DNA of 64,000 nucleotides. Origin: Agreia sp. VKM Ac-1783. GTDB lineage: Bacteria > Actinomycetota > Actinomycetes > Actinomycetales > Microbacteriaceae. How positions within the stretch are numbered: the first letter of the stretch is position 1; the number at the start of each line of letters is the position of its first letter. The stretch covers positions 682,001 to 746,000 of the forward strand of contig NZ_FXWI01000003.1 in assembly GCF_900177765.1 (NCBI RefSeq), written 5' to 3'. Shown here piece by piece: positions 1 through 10,168 of this stretch. Made by a program: the position numbers and the translations under genes. The notes beneath the pieces are model-generated. The model searched no databases and was not told the DNA's origin. It saw only the letters and a program-made list of their open reading frames with translations.

Positions 1-202
1 ACACACTTCAATCCTTTTTCTTTGCACTGCAGATCAGTCTGCGCGCGGGGCTAGGCGGGTTGGGTCCGTAAGGACATTGACAGAAGAACAGTGGTGCGAC
101 CGACTGCGGGCGTATCGAGCACGGGCTGCAAGGCTCGGGCAAGCAAGCGCGTCCAATGCTGCCTACAGGCGGTAAGACGCAAGACAAGAGAGTGAGTCAC
201 AC
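1..202 (+). other. Upstream leader of the S10 ribosomal operon
   Basis: Non-coding stretch ahead of rpsJ. A TTGACA hexamer lies at 77-82, but no convincing -10 box follows at 16-18 nt, so no promoter is called. GAGAGTGAG just upstream of the rpsJ ATG can serve as a ribosome binding site. The T-rich start (15-24) might belong to a terminator of an upstream gene outside the window. Confidence 0.35.
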
Positions 203-511
203 ATGGCGGGACAGAAGATCCGCATTCGACTTAAGTCGTACGACCACGAGGTCATCGACTCCTCGGCGCGCAAGATCGTCGACACGGTGACCCGCGCGGG
301 TGCGACCGTCGTCGGTCCGGTACCGCTGCCGACCGAGAAGAACGTGATCGCAGTGATCCGTTCGCCCCACAAGTACAAGGACAGCCGCGAGCACTTCGAA
401 ATGCGCACGCACAAGCGTCTGATCGACATCATCGATCCCACGCCCAAGGCCGTCGACTCGCTGATGCGTCTCGACCTGCCGGCTGACGTCAACATCGAGA
501 TCAAGCTCTAA
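203..511 (+). CDS. rpsJ: 30S ribosomal protein S10
   Basis: S10 is a small-subunit head protein that also acts as NusE in transcription antitermination. The 102-residue product begins [19 protein letters not shown] and carries the family hallmarks [20 protein letters not shown] and [12 protein letters not shown]; the length is typical. It is the first gene of the S10 cluster and is followed 17 nt later by rplC. The identification is secure from whole-length family resemblance and gene order. Confidence 0.98.
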   Translation: MAGQKIRIRLKSYDHEVIDSSARKIVDTVTRAGATVVGPVPLPTEKNVIAVIRSPHKYKDSREHFEMRTHKRLIDIIDPTPKAVDSLMRLDLPADVNIEIKL

Positions 512-528
512 GCGGGGGACTGAACACT

Positions 529-1200
529 ATGTCTACGCCTACACAAGCAGCCGCCACCAAGACCAGCAAGGGTCTCCTCGGCAAGAAGCTCGGCATGACC
601 CAGGTCTGGGACGAGAACAACCGTCTCATCCCCGTCACGGTCGTCGAGATCACGCCCAACGTGGTCACGCAGATCCGCACCGTCGAGCGCGACGGCTACG
701 TGGCCGTTCAGATCGCCGCCGGCCAGATCGACCCCCGCAAGGTGAACAAGCCGGCCACGGGTCACTTCGACGCCGCCGGTGTCACGCCTCGCCGTCACAT
801 CACCGAGATCCGCACCGCCGACGCGGCCGACTACACGGTGGGCCAGGAGCTCACCGTCGACGCCGTCTTCGAAGCCGGCAAGAAGGTCGACGTCGTCGGC
901 ACTTCCAAGGGCAAGGGTTTCGCCGGTGTCATGAAGCGTCACAACTTCCGAGGCGACAACGCCTCGCACGGTGCGCACCGCAACCACCGCAAGCCCGGTT
1001 CCATCGGTGCATCCTCGACCCCGTCGCGCGTCTTCAAGGGCATGCGCATGGCCGGTCGCATGGGTGGAGAGCGCGTCACCGTGCTCAACCTCGCCGTGCA
1101 CTCCATCGACGCCGAGAAGAACGTCATCCTCATCAAGGGTGCTGTTCCCGGAGCGCGTGGCCGTCTCGTTTTCGTTCGTACCGCAGTGAAGGGGGCCTAG
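529..1200 (+). CDS. rplC: 50S ribosomal protein L3
   Basis: L3 is a primary 23S rRNA-binding protein near the peptidyl transferase centre. The 223-residue product contains [15 protein letters not shown] near residue 17 and the loop [17 protein letters not shown], which reaches toward the catalytic centre. A GGGGG tract before the ATG at 529 serves as the Shine-Dalgarno sequence. The N-terminus has about 14 extra Thr/Ala/Lys-rich residues relative to short homologues. It lies in the S10 operon between rpsJ and rplD, 3 nt from the latter. Confidence 0.98.
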   Translation: MSTPTQAAATKTSKGLLGKKLGMTQVWDENNRLIPVTVVEITPNVVTQIRTVERDGYVAVQIAAGQIDPRKVNKPATGHFDAAGVTPRRHITEIRTADAADYTVGQELTVDAVFEAGKKVDVVGTSKGKGFAGVMKRHNFRGDNASHGAHRNHRKPGSIGASSTPSRVFKGMRMAGRMGGERVTVLNLAVHSIDAEKNVILIKGAVPGARGRLVFVRTAVKGA

Positions 1201-1203
1201 TTC

Positions 1204-1866
1204 ATGGCTACCGCAACTACCACGGTTGACGTCGTCGACGTCAAGGGCAAGAAGGCCGGCACCGTCGACCTTCCCGCCGAGCTGTTCGACGTCCAGACCA
1301 ATGTTCCGCTTATCCACCAGGTCGTCGTCGCTCAGCTCGCCGCCGCCCGCCAGGGAACCCACAAGACCAAGCGTCGTGGCGAGGTCTCCGGTGCCGGTCG
1401 CAAGCCGTTCAAGCAGAAGGGAACCGGTCGCGCTCGTCAGGGCTCGATCCGCGCTCCTCAGATGACCGGTGGTGGCATCGTCCACGGACCGACCCCGCGC
1501 AGCTACGACCAGCGCACCCCCAAGAAGATGATCGCCGCAGCTCTGCTCGGTTCGCTGTCCGACCGCGCACGCGGTGGACGCGTTCACGTGGTCGAGTCGC
1601 TTGCTCAGGGCGACGTGCCCTCGACCAAGGGCGTTCTCGAGCTGCTCAGCCAGGTCGCGACCTCGAAGCACGTTCTGATCGTGCTCGAGCGTGACGACGT
1701 GCTGAGCTTGAAGAGCGTTCGCAACATCCCGACCGTGCACGTGCTGCCGGCCGACCAGCTGAACGCATACGACGTGCTCGTCTCCGACGACATCATCTTC
1801 ACCAAGGCTTCGTTCGACGCGTTCGTCGCAGCCAAGTCGAAGAACACTGCTCAGGAAGAGGTCTAG
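1204..1866 (+). CDS. rplD: 50S ribosomal protein L4
   Basis: L4 lines the nascent peptide exit tunnel, and in enterobacteria it represses the S10 operon. The 220-residue product shows the tunnel-loop motif around [20 protein letters not shown] and ends in the globular Rossmann-like half. The start ATG lies 3 nt after the rplC stop, so translation is probably coupled. An E. coli-type L4-binding leader is not evident upstream of rpsJ, so autoregulation by L4 cannot be claimed here. Confidence 0.98.
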   Translation: MATATTTVDVVDVKGKKAGTVDLPAELFDVQTNVPLIHQVVVAQLAAARQGTHKTKRRGEVSGAGRKPFKQKGTGRARQGSIRAPQMTGGGIVHGPTPRSYDQRTPKKMIAAALLGSLSDRARGGRVHVVESLAQGDVPSTKGVLELLSQVATSKHVLIVLERDDVLSLKSVRNIPTVHVLPADQLNAYDVLVSDDIIFTKASFDAFVAAKSKNTAQEEV

Positions 1867-1868
1867 AC

Positions 1869-2174
1869 ATGAGCAACGCTGCATTCAACAAGGATCCGCG
1901 CGACATCATCCTGTCGCCGGTCGTCTCCGAGAAGAGCTACGGCCTGATCGACGAGGGCAAGTACACGTTCATCGTCGACCCCCGCTCGAACAAGACCGAG
2001 ATCAAGCTCGCTATCGAGAAGATCTTCAAGGTCGAGGTCGCGTCGATCAACACGCTCAACCGTGTCGGCAAGACCCGTCGCACCAAGTTCGGCATCGGCA
2101 AGCGCAAAGACACCAAGCGCGCCATCGTCACGCTCAAGTCCGGCACCATCGACATCTTCACCGCTGTCGGCTAG
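1869..2174 (+). CDS. rplW: 50S ribosomal protein L23
   Basis: L23 sits at the polypeptide exit port and docks trigger factor and the signal recognition particle. The 101-residue product contains [20 protein letters not shown] and [12 protein letters not shown], typical of bacterial L23, and ends at normal length. It begins 2 nt after rplD and belongs to the same transcription unit. Confidence 0.98.
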   Translation: MSNAAFNKDPRDIILSPVVSEKSYGLIDEGKYTFIVDPRSNKTEIKLAIEKIFKVEVASINTLNRVGKTRRTKFGIGKRKDTKRAIVTLKSGTIDIFTAVG

Positions 2175-2192
2175 GGCCAGAGGGATATAGAA

Positions 2193-3032
<840 letters not shown>

Positions 3033-3044
3033 GAGTTGTAGAAG

Positions 3045-3326
3045 ATGCCACGCAGTCTCAAGAAGGGCCCCTTCGTTGACGACCACCTGTATCGCAAGGT
3101 TGTCACTCAGAACGAAGCCGGTTCCAAGAACGTCATCAAGACCTGGTCGCGCCGATCGATGATCATCCCCGCGTTCCTCGGCCACACGATCGCCGTCCAC
3201 GACGGTCGTAAGCACATCCCGGTGTTCGTCACCGAAACCATGGTTGGGCACAAACTCGGCGAGTTTGCTCCCACCCGCACCTTCCGTGGTCACGTGAAGG
3301 ACGACAAGAAGGACCGTCGCCGCTAA
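3045..3326 (+). CDS. rpsS: 30S ribosomal protein S19
   Basis: S19 is a head protein that contacts S13 and the A-site tRNA. The 93-residue product opens [19 protein letters not shown] and contains [16 protein letters not shown], both diagnostic. GGAG precedes the ATG. It is followed 24 nt later by rplV, whose start has the strongest Shine-Dalgarno sequence in the operon. Confidence 0.98.
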   Translation: MPRSLKKGPFVDDHLYRKVVTQNEAGSKNVIKTWSRRSMIIPAFLGHTIAVHDGRKHIPVFVTETMVGHKLGEFAPTRTFRGHVKDDKKDRRR

Positions 3327-3350
3327 CGCGGTGGCGAAAGGAGGAGAGAA

Positions 3351-3746
3351 ATGGTGGAGTCAATCGCACGTGTGCGACACATCCGCGTCACCCCCATGAA
3401 GGCTCGTCGCGTCGTCAACATGATCCGCGGCAAGCAGGCAGTCGAAGCGCTGGCGATCCTGAAGTTCGCCCCGCAGGGTGCGTCCGACCCGGTCTACAAG
3501 CTCGTCGCGTCCGCCATGGCGAACGCCCGGGTCAAGGCCGACGCGTCGAACAGCTACCTCGACGAGCAGGACCTGTTCGTCTCGGCTGCGTTCGTCGATG
3601 AGGGAACCACCCTCAAGCGTTTCCAGCCCCGTGCACAGGGTCGCGCGTTCCAGATTCTGAAGCGCACGAGCCACATCACGGTCGTGCTGAACACGCCCGA
3701 CGAGGCAGCAGTGGCACAGTCCACGAAGAAGGCAGGTAAGAAGTAA
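3351..3746 (+). CDS. rplV: 50S ribosomal protein L22
   Basis: L22 contributes the beta-hairpin that narrows the exit tunnel and is a known site of macrolide resistance changes. The 131-residue product includes [20 protein letters not shown]-type family sequence near the N-terminus and the hairpin region [21 protein letters not shown] strong AAAGGAGGAG lies just upstream of the ATG at 3351. The last base of its stop is the first base of the rpsC start (TAATG), implying coupled translation. Confidence 0.98.
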   Translation: MVESIARVRHIRVTPMKARRVVNMIRGKQAVEALAILKFAPQGASDPVYKLVASAMANARVKADASNSYLDEQDLFVSAAFVDEGTTLKRFQPRAQGRAFQILKRTSHITVVLNTPDEAAVAQSTKKAGKK

Positions 3747-4555
3747 TGGGACAGAAAGTAAACCCGTACGGCTTCCGTCTCGGTATCACCACCGACCACG
3801 TGTCGCGTTGGTTCTCCGACTCGACGAAGCCGGGACAGCGTTATGCGGACTTCGTTGCAGAAGACGTCAAGATCCGCAGACTGCTCAGCACCTCGCTCGA
3901 CCGTGCCGGCGTTGCTCGCATCGAGATCGAACGCACCCGTGACCGTGTTCGCGTCGACATTCACACCGCCCGCCCGGGCATCGTGATCGGTCGTCGTGGA
4001 GCCGAGGCCGAGCGCATCCGCACCGACCTCGAGAAGCTCACGGGTAAGCAGATCCAGCTCAACATCCTCGAGGTCAAGAACCCCGAGGCCGAAGCCCAGC
4101 TCGTGGCCCAGGGAATCGCGGAGCAGCTCACCGCTCGCGTCGCGTTCCGCCGTGCCATGCGCAAGGGAATGCAGGGCGCTCAGCGCACCGCATCGGTCAA
4201 GGGTGTTCGTATCCAGGTCTCCGGTCGTCTCGGCGGCGCCGAGATGAGCCGCTCGGAGTTCTACCGTGAGGGTCGCGTGCCGCTGCACACCCTTCGCGCG
4301 AACATCGACTACGGCTTCTACGAGGCCAAGACCACCTTCGGCCGCATCGGCGTGAAGGTCTGGATCTACAAGGGTGACATCACCAACAAGGAGCTTGCCC
4401 GCGAGCAGGCCAACCAGAAGTCGACGCGCCCCGACCGTCGTGACGACCGCCGCGATGGCGACCGTCCCCGTCGTGGTGCTGCCGGCACGAATTCAGGCGC
4501 TGGCGCCTCCGCCCCCAAGGCAGAGGCTCCCGTTGCAGCAGGAGTTGAGGCATAA
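3746..4555 (+). CDS. rpsC: 30S ribosomal protein S3
   Basis: S3 forms part of the mRNA entry channel. The 269-residue protein has the KH-type RNA-binding domain with [16 protein letters not shown] near residue 80 and the C-terminal S3 domain with [21 protein letters not shown]-like sequence. Residues from about 220 form a charged and then Ala-rich tail ([20 protein letters not shown] and onward) beyond the conserved core, so it is longer than the 233-residue E. coli protein. It overlaps rplV by one base and is followed 2 nt later by rplP. Confidence 0.98.
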   Translation: MGQKVNPYGFRLGITTDHVSRWFSDSTKPGQRYADFVAEDVKIRRLLSTSLDRAGVARIEIERTRDRVRVDIHTARPGIVIGRRGAEAERIRTDLEKLTGKQIQLNILEVKNPEAEAQLVAQGIAEQLTARVAFRRAMRKGMQGAQRTASVKGVRIQVSGRLGGAEMSRSEFYREGRVPLHTLRANIDYGFYEAKTTFGRIGVKVWIYKGDITNKELAREQANQKSTRPDRRDDRRDGDRPRRGAAGTNSGAGASAPKAEAPVAAGVEA

Positions 4556-4557
4556 CC

Positions 4558-4977
4558 ATGTTGATTCCACGCAGAGTCAAGCACCGTAAGCAGCACCACC
4601 CGGGACGCAGTGGCCACGCCACCGGCGGTACCACGGTGAGCTTCGGCGAGTACGGCATCCAGGCCCTTACTCCTGCATATGTGACGAACCGCCAGATCGA
4701 GTCCGCTCGTATCGCCATGACGCGTCACATCAAGCGTGGCGGAAAGGTGTGGATCAACATCTACCCCGACCGCCCGCTCACCAAGAAGCCCGCCGAAACC
4801 CGCATGGGTTCCGGTAAGGGTTCACCCGAGTGGTGGATTGCGAACGTCAAGCCGGGTCGCGTGCTCTTCGAGCTCAGCGGCGTCAGCGACACGATCGCAC
4901 GCGAAGCCCTCACTCGGGCCATCCACAAGCTGCCGCTCAAGGCACGCATCATCAAGCGCGAGGAGGGCGACGCATAA
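4558..4977 (+). CDS. rplP: 50S ribosomal protein L16
   Basis: L16 helps position A-site tRNA on the large subunit. The 139-residue product begins [20 protein letters not shown] and contains [20 protein letters not shown], a very conserved block. Length is typical. Its stop shares a base with the ATG of rpmC (TAATG), a coupling arrangement repeated at several junctions in this operon. Confidence 0.98.
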   Translation: MLIPRRVKHRKQHHPGRSGHATGGTTVSFGEYGIQALTPAYVTNRQIESARIAMTRHIKRGGKVWINIYPDRPLTKKPAETRMGSGKGSPEWWIANVKPGRVLFELSGVSDTIAREALTRAIHKLPLKARIIKREEGDA

Positions 4978-5306
4978 TGGCGATCGGTTCCAAGGAGCTC
5001 GCCCCTGTCGAGCTCGACACATTCGAAGACGCCCGCCTGGTCGAAGAGCTGCGGAAGGCGAAGGAAGAGCTGTTCAACCTTCGCTTCCAGTCGGCTACCG
5101 GCCAGCTCGAGAGCCACGGACGCCTGCGCGCCGTGAAGCGCGACATCTCGCGCATCTACACGATCATCCGTGAGCGTGAGCTGGGCATTCGTGCCACGCC
5201 CGCTCCGGTTGCGGTGGCTCCCAAGGCAGAAAAGAAAAGCAAGGCCAAGAAGGATGCGGCCGCTCCGGCGGACGCCCCGGCCGCTGAGGCTGAGGAGGCC
5301 AAGTAA
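4977..5306 (+). CDS. rpmC: 50S ribosomal protein L29 with Ala/Lys-rich C-terminal tail
   Basis: L29 sits by the exit tunnel near L23. The conserved helical hairpin is residues 1-75, with [20 protein letters not shown] and [20 protein letters not shown]. The ATG at 4977, overlapping the rplP stop, is preferred over longer in-frame extensions because it gives the family N-terminus. Residues from about 76 to 109 form an Ala/Pro/Lys-rich acidic-ended tail absent from the ~65-residue classical L29. This tail resembles extensions on L15, L17, S3 and S9 in the same window. Confidence 0.95.
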   Translation: MAIGSKELAPVELDTFEDARLVEELRKAKEELFNLRFQSATGQLESHGRLRAVKRDISRIYTIIRERELGIRATPAPVAVAPKAEKKSKAKKDAAAPADAPAAEAEEAK

Positions 5307-5611
5307 TGGCAAAGGTTAACGAGGCGGCTGCAACGCCGGCCGACGAGACCAAGGCAGTCGTTCGCGGCTACCGCAAGTCACGTCGTGGATACGTCACGAG
5401 CGACAAGATGGAGAAGACCATCGTCGTCGAGGTCGAAGACCGCGTGAAGCACCCCCTGTACGGCAAGGTCATCCGCCGCACGTCCAAGGTCAAGGTCCAC
5501 GACGAGGCGAACTCCGCCGGCATCGGCGACCTCGTCCTCATCAGCGAGACCCGTCCCCTCAGCGCCACCAAGCGCTGGCGCCTGGTCGAGATCCTCGAGA
5601 AGGCCAAGTAG
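5306..5611 (+). CDS. rpsQ: 30S ribosomal protein S17
   Basis: S17 is a primary 16S rRNA-binding protein of the body. The 101-residue product carries the OB-fold hallmark [20 protein letters not shown] and [18 protein letters not shown] near its middle. The first ~20 residues ([19 protein letters not shown]) are an extension relative to the ~84-residue E. coli protein. Its ATG overlaps the rpmC stop by one base. Confidence 0.97.
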   Translation: MAKVNEAAATPADETKAVVRGYRKSRRGYVTSDKMEKTIVVEVEDRVKHPLYGKVIRRTSKVKVHDEANSAGIGDLVLISETRPLSATKRWRLVEILEKAK

Positions 5612-5646
5612 GCCTCGCGCTTACTTCGCCTAAGGAAGAGTAGAAA

Positions 5647-6015
5647 ATGCTGCAGCAGGAATCCAGAGTCAAGGTCGCCGACAACACCGGCGCCAAGGAG
5701 CTCCTCACGATCCGCGTTCTCGGTGGCTCAGGCCGCCGGTACGCCGGTCTCGGTGACGTCATCGTCGCCACCGTCAAAGACGCGATCCCGGGCGGAAACG
5801 TCAAGAAGGGCGATGTGGTCAAGGCCGTCATCGTTCGCGTGAAGAAGCAGACCCGTCGTCCCGACGGTTCGTACATCAAGTTCGACGAGAACGCCGCAGT
5901 GATCTTGAAGACCGACGGTGACCCCCGTGGTACCCGTATCTTCGGCCCCGTCGGCCGCGAGCTTCGCGACAAGAAGTTCATGAAGATCATCTCGCTGGCA
6001 CCGGAGGTTATCTAA
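5647..6015 (+). CDS. rplN: 50S ribosomal protein L14
   Basis: L14 forms an inter-subunit bridge. The 122-residue product starts [20 protein letters not shown] and shows [20 protein letters not shown] and [20 protein letters not shown], all family hallmarks at standard length. AAGGAAGAGTAGAAA precedes the ATG. Three nucleotides separate it from rplX. Confidence 0.98.
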   Translation: MLQQESRVKVADNTGAKELLTIRVLGGSGRRYAGLGDVIVATVKDAIPGGNVKKGDVVKAVIVRVKKQTRRPDGSYIKFDENAAVILKTDGDPRGTRIFGPVGRELRDKKFMKIISLAPEVI

Positions 6016-6018
6016 GTC

Positions 6019-6378
6019 ATGGCAAACATCAAGAAGGGTGACCTGGTTCAGGTCATCACGGGCGCGACCCAGGCCCGCGGCGGAGACCGCGGCAAGCAGG
6101 GTCGTGTTCTCGAGGTACTCGTCGAGAAGAACCGCGTCGTCGTCGAGGGCGTGAACTTCATCACGAAGCACGTCCGCGTCGGACAGACGCAGCGCGGTAC
6201 CAAGACCGGCGGAATCGAGACCCACGAGGCCCCGATCCACGTGTCGAACGTCGCGATCGTCGATCCCGAGACCAAGAAGCCGACCCGCGTCGGTTTCCGC
6301 ACCGAAGAGGTAACGAAGGACGGCGTCACCAAGACCGTCCGCATCCGTTACGCCAAGAAGTCAGGTAAGGACCTGTAA
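6019..6378 (+). CDS. rplX: 50S ribosomal protein L24
   Basis: L24 is an early assembly protein of the large subunit. The 119-residue product has a KOW motif at the N-terminus ([20 protein letters not shown], with [10 protein letters not shown] following) and [11 protein letters not shown] in the C-terminal half. Its stop shares a base with the rplE start (TAATG). Length is slightly above the bacterial norm of about 105. Confidence 0.98.
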   Translation: MANIKKGDLVQVITGATQARGGDRGKQGRVLEVLVEKNRVVVEGVNFITKHVRVGQTQRGTKTGGIETHEAPIHVSNVAIVDPETKKPTRVGFRTEEVTKDGVTKTVRIRYAKKSGKDL

Positions 6379-6968
6379 TGACCGATACTGCAGTGGTGTC
6401 TGGCAAAATCCAGCCCCGTCTCAAGCAGAAGTACCGCTCCGAGATCTCGAAGAAGCTCCAGGAGGAGTTCGGCTTCACGAACGTGCACCAGGTGCCCGGA
6501 CTCGTGAAGATCGTGGTCAACACCGGTGTCGGCGAGGCCGCCCGCGACGGCAAGATCATCGATGGTGCCGTCAAGGACCTCACCGCGATCACGGGCCAGA
6601 AGCCGCAGGTCACCCTTGCCCGCAAGTCGATCGCTCAGTTCAAGCTGCGCGAGGGCCAGCCCATCGGCGCACACGTCACGCTTCGTGGCGACCGCGCCTG
6701 GGAGTTCCTCGACCGTCTCCTGTCGCTCGCGCTTCCCCGCATCCGCGACTTCCGTGGTCTCAGCGACAAGCAGTTCGACGGACGTGGCAACTACACGTTC
6801 GGTCTGACCGAGCAGTCGATGTTCCACGAGATCGACCAGGACAAGATCGACCGCGTTCGTGGTTTCGACATCACCGTCGTCACGACCGCCAAGAACGACG
6901 ACGAGGGTCGCGCGCTGCTCAAGGCGCTCGGGTTCCCGTTCCGCAACGCGGAGAACACCCCCGTATAG
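6378..6968 (+). CDS. rplE: 50S ribosomal protein L5
   Basis: L5 binds 5S rRNA in the central protuberance. The 196-residue product includes [18 protein letters not shown] and [20 protein letters not shown], family signatures, plus the C-terminal [20 protein letters not shown]. It is the last gene before a 183-nt gap that lacks the rpsN gene usually found between rplE and rpsH. Confidence 0.98.
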   Translation: MTDTAVVSGKIQPRLKQKYRSEISKKLQEEFGFTNVHQVPGLVKIVVNTGVGEAARDGKIIDGAVKDLTAITGQKPQVTLARKSIAQFKLREGQPIGAHVTLRGDRAWEFLDRLLSLALPRIRDFRGLSDKQFDGRGNYTFGLTEQSMFHEIDQDKIDRVRGFDITVVTTAKNDDEGRALLKALGFPFRNAENTPV

Positions 6969-6974
6969 TCTCGT

Positions 6975-6999
6975 CCCGCGCGGTTTTCGACCGCGTGGG
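6975..6999 (+). terminator. Hairpin after rplE
   Basis: CCCGCGCGG (6975-6983) pairs with CCGCGTGGG (6991-6999), giving a 9-bp stem with one G-U pair and a 7-nt loop. It lies 7 nt after the rplE stop. The downstream sequence is only mildly T-rich (AAGCTTTGTTGTTTG), so it may attenuate, terminate or protect the upstream mRNA; which one cannot be decided from sequence. Confidence 0.5.
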
Positions 7000-7023
7000 A
7001 TAAGCTTTGTTGTTTGCCGTTTC

Positions 7024-7050
7024 GCCTGGGCCGTGTCTCACGGCCCAGGC
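7024..7050 (+). terminator. Perfect 12-bp hairpin between rplE and rpsH
   Basis: GCCTGGGCCGTG (7024-7035) is followed by a TCT loop and its exact complement CACGGCCCAGGC (7039-7050). No U-tract follows, so it would be a U-less actinobacterial-type terminator or an RNA-stability element. It lies in the gap where rpsN is usually encoded. Confidence 0.55.
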
Positions 7051-7151
7051 GTGACGCATACAGCGAAAAGCTCCTCAGGTTTTGCGGAGTTCACCACCAA
7101 AGGTCGGCTCCCTCGTAAAGGGTGTCGAAACCAGGCGAAAGGCACTACACA

Positions 7152-7550
7152 ATGACAATGACAGATCCGGTCGCAGACATGCTGACCAGACTGCGCAACG
7201 CGAACTCGGCATATCACGACACCGTGTCCATGCCGCACTCGAAGCTCAAGTCTCACATCGCAGACATCCTCAAGGCCGAAGGTTACATCTCGGCGTGGGA
7301 CGTCAAAGACGCAGAGGTCGGCAAGACCCTGACGCTCTCCCTCAAGTTCGGACCGAACCGCGAACGCTCCATTGCGGGCATCAAGCGCGTGTCGAAGCCG
7401 GGCCTTCGGGTCTACGCGAAGTCGACGGAGATCCCCACGGTTCTCGGTGGCCTCGGCGTTGCAATCCTCTCGACTTCCTCCGGTCTGCTCACAGACCGCC
7501 AGGCTTCCAAGAAAGGCGTAGGTGGGGAAGTCCTCGCCTACGTTTGGTGA
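7152..7550 (+). CDS. rpsH: 30S ribosomal protein S8
   Basis: S8 is a primary 16S rRNA-binding protein, and in E. coli it is the translational repressor of the spc operon. The 132-residue product begins [20 protein letters not shown] and ends with the signature [20 protein letters not shown]. The ATG at 7152 is chosen because it gives the usual N-terminus and has GCGAAAGG upstream; an in-frame GTG at 7122 would add ten atypical residues. Confidence 0.97.
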   Translation: MTMTDPVADMLTRLRNANSAYHDTVSMPHSKLKSHIADILKAEGYISAWDVKDAEVGKTLTLSLKFGPNRERSIAGIKRVSKPGLRVYAKSTEIPTVLGGLGVAILSTSSGLLTDRQASKKGVGGEVLAYVW

Positions 7551-7556
7551 TCACTG

Positions 7557-8093
7557 ATGTCACGTATTGGACGACTTCCCATTGAGATCCCTGCGGGGGT
7601 CGAAGTAAAGATCGACGGCCAGGCCGTCGCCGTCAAGGGACCGAAGGGTGAGCTCGCGCTCACCGTTGCAAGTCCCATCGAGGTCAAGATCGAGGATGGC
7701 CAGGTTCTGGTCACCCGTCCCGACGACGAGCGCGAATCGCGTTCGCTGCACGGTCTTACCCGTACCCTGATCGCCAACCAGATCATCGGTGTCACCGAGG
7801 GCTACTCCAAGAGCCTCGAGGTCGTCGGAACCGGTTACCGCGTTGCAGCCAAGGGCGCTGGCGTCGAGTTCGCACTCGGCTACTCGCACCCCATCACCGT
7901 CGAGCCGCCCGCGGGCATCAGCTTCTCGGTCGAGGGCGTCAACAAGCTCACGGTCACCGGAATCGACAAGCAGGCCGTCGGTGAGGTTGCCGCAAACATT
8001 CGTAAGTTGCGCAAGCCTGAGCCCTACAAGGGCAAGGGTGTGCGTTACGCCGGCGAGGTCGTTCGCCGCAAGGCCGGAAAGAGTGGTAAGTAA
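7557..8093 (+). CDS. rplF: 50S ribosomal protein L6
   Basis: L6 lies near the factor-binding centre at the base of the L7/L12 stalk. The 178-residue product begins [20 protein letters not shown] and ends with the C-terminal signature [20 protein letters not shown]. It starts 6 nt after rpsH and is followed 2 nt later by rplR. Length is standard. Confidence 0.98.
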   Translation: MSRIGRLPIEIPAGVEVKIDGQAVAVKGPKGELALTVASPIEVKIEDGQVLVTRPDDERESRSLHGLTRTLIANQIIGVTEGYSKSLEVVGTGYRVAAKGAGVEFALGYSHPITVEPPAGISFSVEGVNKLTVTGIDKQAVGEVAANIRKLRKPEPYKGKGVRYAGEVVRRKAGKSGK

Positions 8094-8095
8094 CC

Positions 8096-8467
8096 ATGGG
8101 TCTCGGAACTAGAGGAAAGAGCAAGTCTGCTGCGCGTTCGCGCCGGCACGACCGTCTCCGCAAGAAGGTCGAGGGCACAGCCCTCCGCCCCCGTCTCGTC
8201 GTGTCTCGCTCGGCTCGCCACGTCTTCGTGCAGGTCGTCGATGACGCCCTGGGTCACACCCTGGCGTCGGCATCGACCCTCGAGGTCGACATGCGTTCGT
8301 TCGATGGCGACAAGACGGCCAAGGCCCGCAAGGTCGGCGAGCTCGTCGCCGAGCGTGCGAAGTCAGCCGGCATCGAAGCAGTCGTCTTCGACCGCGGCGG
8401 AAACCGTTACGCAGGACGCGTTGCGGCCATCGCCGAGGGCGCTCGTGAAGGTGGGCTGAACCTGTGA
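8096..8467 (+). CDS. rplR: 50S ribosomal protein L18
   Basis: L18 binds 5S rRNA together with L5. The 123-residue product shows [20 protein letters not shown] and the C-terminal [20 protein letters not shown], both diagnostic. It follows rplF by 2 nt. Its TGA overlaps a GTG at 8464 that could serve as an upstream start for rpsE. Confidence 0.98.
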   Translation: MGLGTRGKSKSAARSRRHDRLRKKVEGTALRPRLVVSRSARHVFVQVVDDALGHTLASASTLEVDMRSFDGDKTAKARKVGELVAERAKSAGIEAVVFDRGGNRYAGRVAAIAEGAREGGLNL

Positions 8468-8496
8468 GCACCGAAAACACTACTAAGGAGAACGCT

Positions 8497-9168
8497 GTGG
8501 CTGTTGAAGCCCCGGTAGAGACCGCCGCATCGACGGAGGCAAACCAGACCGAGCCCCGCGAGGCTCGTCGCGGAGGCCGTGAGCGCAACCCCAACCGCGG
8601 AGACCGCGGAAGCCGTGACGCCGACAAGAGCCAGTTCCTCGAGCGCGTCGTCACGATCAACCGCGTGTCGAAGGTCGTCAAGGGTGGTCGTCGCTTCAGC
8701 TTCACCGCTCTGGTCGTCGTCGGAGACGGCAACGGACTCGTCGGTGTCGGCTACGGCAAGGCCCGCGAGGTTCCCACCGCCATCTCGAAGGGCGTCGAAG
8801 AAGCCAAGAAGAACTTCTTCCGCGTTCCCCGGGTCGGCAACACCATTCCGCACCCGGTTCAGGGAGAGGCCGCCGCAGGCGTCGTTCTCCTTCGTCCCGC
8901 GGCCGCCGGTACCGGTGTTATCGCAGGTGGCCCCGTCCGCGCCGTGCTCGAGTGCGCCGGCATCCACGACGTCCTCTCGAAGTCGCTCGGTTCGTCGAAC
9001 ACGATCAACATCGTGCACGCGACCGTCGAGGCTCTGAAGATGCTCGAGGAGCCCCGCGCCGTCGCCGCACGCCGTGGTCTTTCCTACGAAGACGTGGCTC
9101 CGGCCCGTCTGCTCCGCACCGAGGCAGCGCTTCGCGAGGCCGCGGCAACTGCGAAGGCAGGTGCATGA
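8497..9168 (+). CDS. rpsE: 30S ribosomal protein S5
   Basis: S5 affects decoding fidelity and the mRNA channel. The core contains [20 protein letters not shown], the signature region [18 protein letters not shown], and [17 protein letters not shown]. The GTG at 8497 is preferred because AAGGAG (8485-8490) lies 6 nt upstream; an in-frame GTG at 8464 overlapping the rplR stop would add 11 residues. The first ~50 residues are an acidic then Arg/Gly-rich extension. The stop overlaps the rpmD start. Confidence 0.96.
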   Translation: MAVEAPVETAASTEANQTEPREARRGGRERNPNRGDRGSRDADKSQFLERVVTINRVSKVVKGGRRFSFTALVVVGDGNGLVGVGYGKAREVPTAISKGVEEAKKNFFRVPRVGNTIPHPVQGEAAAGVVLLRPAAAGTGVIAGGPVRAVLECAGIHDVLSKSLGSSNTINIVHATVEALKMLEEPRAVAARRGLSYEDVAPARLLRTEAALREAAATAKAGA

Positions 9169-9353
9169 TGGCCGCGCGCCTCAAGGTAACCCAGATCAAG
9201 TCCAAAGTCAGTGAGAAGCAGTACCAGCGCGATACCCTTCGCAGCCTGGGACTCAAGCGCATCGGCGACGTCACGATCCGCGAGGACAACTCGCAGAACC
9301 GTGGCTACGTCAACACCGTCGCTCACCTGGTGAAGGTTGAGGAGATTGACTAA
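9168..9353 (+). CDS. rpmD: 50S ribosomal protein L30
   Basis: A small large-subunit protein of 61 residues, [20 protein letters not shown] to LVKVEEID, with the L30 signature around [15 protein letters not shown]. Two adjacent ATG codons (9165 and 9168) are possible; the second gives the usual N-terminus. It overlaps the end of rpsE, and its TAA shares a base with the rplO ATG, so translation is coupled on both sides. Confidence 0.96.
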   Translation: MAARLKVTQIKSKVSEKQYQRDTLRSLGLKRIGDVTIREDNSQNRGYVNTVAHLVKVEEID

Positions 9354-10039
9354 TGGCTGAAGAAGCTAAGAAGGAGACGGCCGCCAAGGCTGCTCCGAAG
9401 AAGGCCGCTGCTCCCAAGGCAGAGACCGCTGCGAAGGCCCCCAAGGCCGCCAAGGCCGAGGCCGCCCCCAAGGCGGAGAAGGCTGCAGCTCCGAAGAAGG
9501 CCGCAGCCCCCAAGGCTGACAAGGCCGAGTCGGCTGCTGCCGCTCCCAAGGCTGCGGCGAAGGCCGCACCGAAGGAGAAGACCGAAGAGGCTGCTCCCCG
9601 CGAGCAGGTTCTCAAGGTTCACCACCTGCGCCCGGCGCCCGGTGCCAAGAAGGCGCGTACGCGCGTCGGTCGTGGTGAGGGATCCAAGGGTAAGACCGCC
9701 GGCCGTGGAACCAAGGGAACGAAGGCTCGTTACCAGGTCCGCGTCGGATTCGAAGGTGGGCAGATGCCTCTGCACATGCGTACGCCGAAGCTGCGCGGGT
9801 TCAAGAACCCGTTCCGCGTCGAGTACCAGGTCGTCAACCTCGAGAAGCTCGCCGAGCTCTACCCGTCTGGTGGAGAGGTCACGATCAGTGACCTCGTCGC
9901 CAAGGGTGCCGTACGCAACAACGAGAAGGTCAAAGTTCTCGGACAGGGCGACATTACGGTTAAGCTGAACGTTGCGGTCGACAAGGTCTCCGGTTCAGCT
10001 GAACAGAAGATCGTTGCCGCCGGTGGCTCCGTAAAGTAA
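9353..10039 (+). CDS. rplO: 50S ribosomal protein L15 with long histone-like N-terminal extension
   Basis: L15 is a late-assembly protein. The canonical domain begins near residue 84 ([20 protein letters not shown]) and includes [20 protein letters not shown] and [19 protein letters not shown]. Ahead of it lie about 80 residues made almost entirely of Ala, Lys, Pro and Glu in AAKAAPKK-like repeats, resembling histone H1 tails. The ATG at 9353 overlaps the rpmD stop, so the extension is probably translated; no start with good context lies near residue 84. Total length is 228 residues versus about 145-150 for typical L15. Confidence 0.95.
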   Translation: MAEEAKKETAAKAAPKKAAAPKAETAAKAPKAAKAEAAPKAEKAAAPKKAAAPKADKAESAAAAPKAAAKAAPKEKTEEAAPREQVLKVHHLRPAPGAKKARTRVGRGEGSKGKTAGRGTKGTKARYQVRVGFEGGQMPLHMRTPKLRGFKNPFRVEYQVVNLEKLAELYPSGGEVTISDLVAKGAVRNNEKVKVLGQGDITVKLNVAVDKVSGSAEQKIVAAGGSVK

Positions 10040-10094
10040 CGCACCTTCCGGTGCGGTGAGTGATGAATCACTCGCGCGCTACGGTTTCGACGAG

Positions 10095-10131
10095 AGCCCC
10101 CGATAGACTCCCTGAGTCTGCCGGGGGCTTT
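10095..10131 (+). terminator. Terminator-like hairpin between rplO and secY
   Basis: AGCCCCCG (10095-10102) pairs with CGGGGGCT (10122-10129), and an inner stem AGACT/AGTCT extends the structure. TTT follows. It would end or attenuate the spc transcript before secY, making secY-adk-map at least partly separate. Confidence 0.65.
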
Positions 10132-10168
10132 CGCGCCATCACTTTCGCCAATTAGCAGGAGGCATTTT

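Noticed and set aside
77-82. TTGACA as a -35 of the S10 operon promoter
   Set aside because: No acceptable -10 box at 16-18 nt; not called as a promoter.
508-1884. A 458-codon reverse-strand frame over rplC and rplD
   Set aside because: Antisense shadow of two certain ribosomal protein genes; composition is Gly/Asp/Val/Leu-biased as expected for such shadows.
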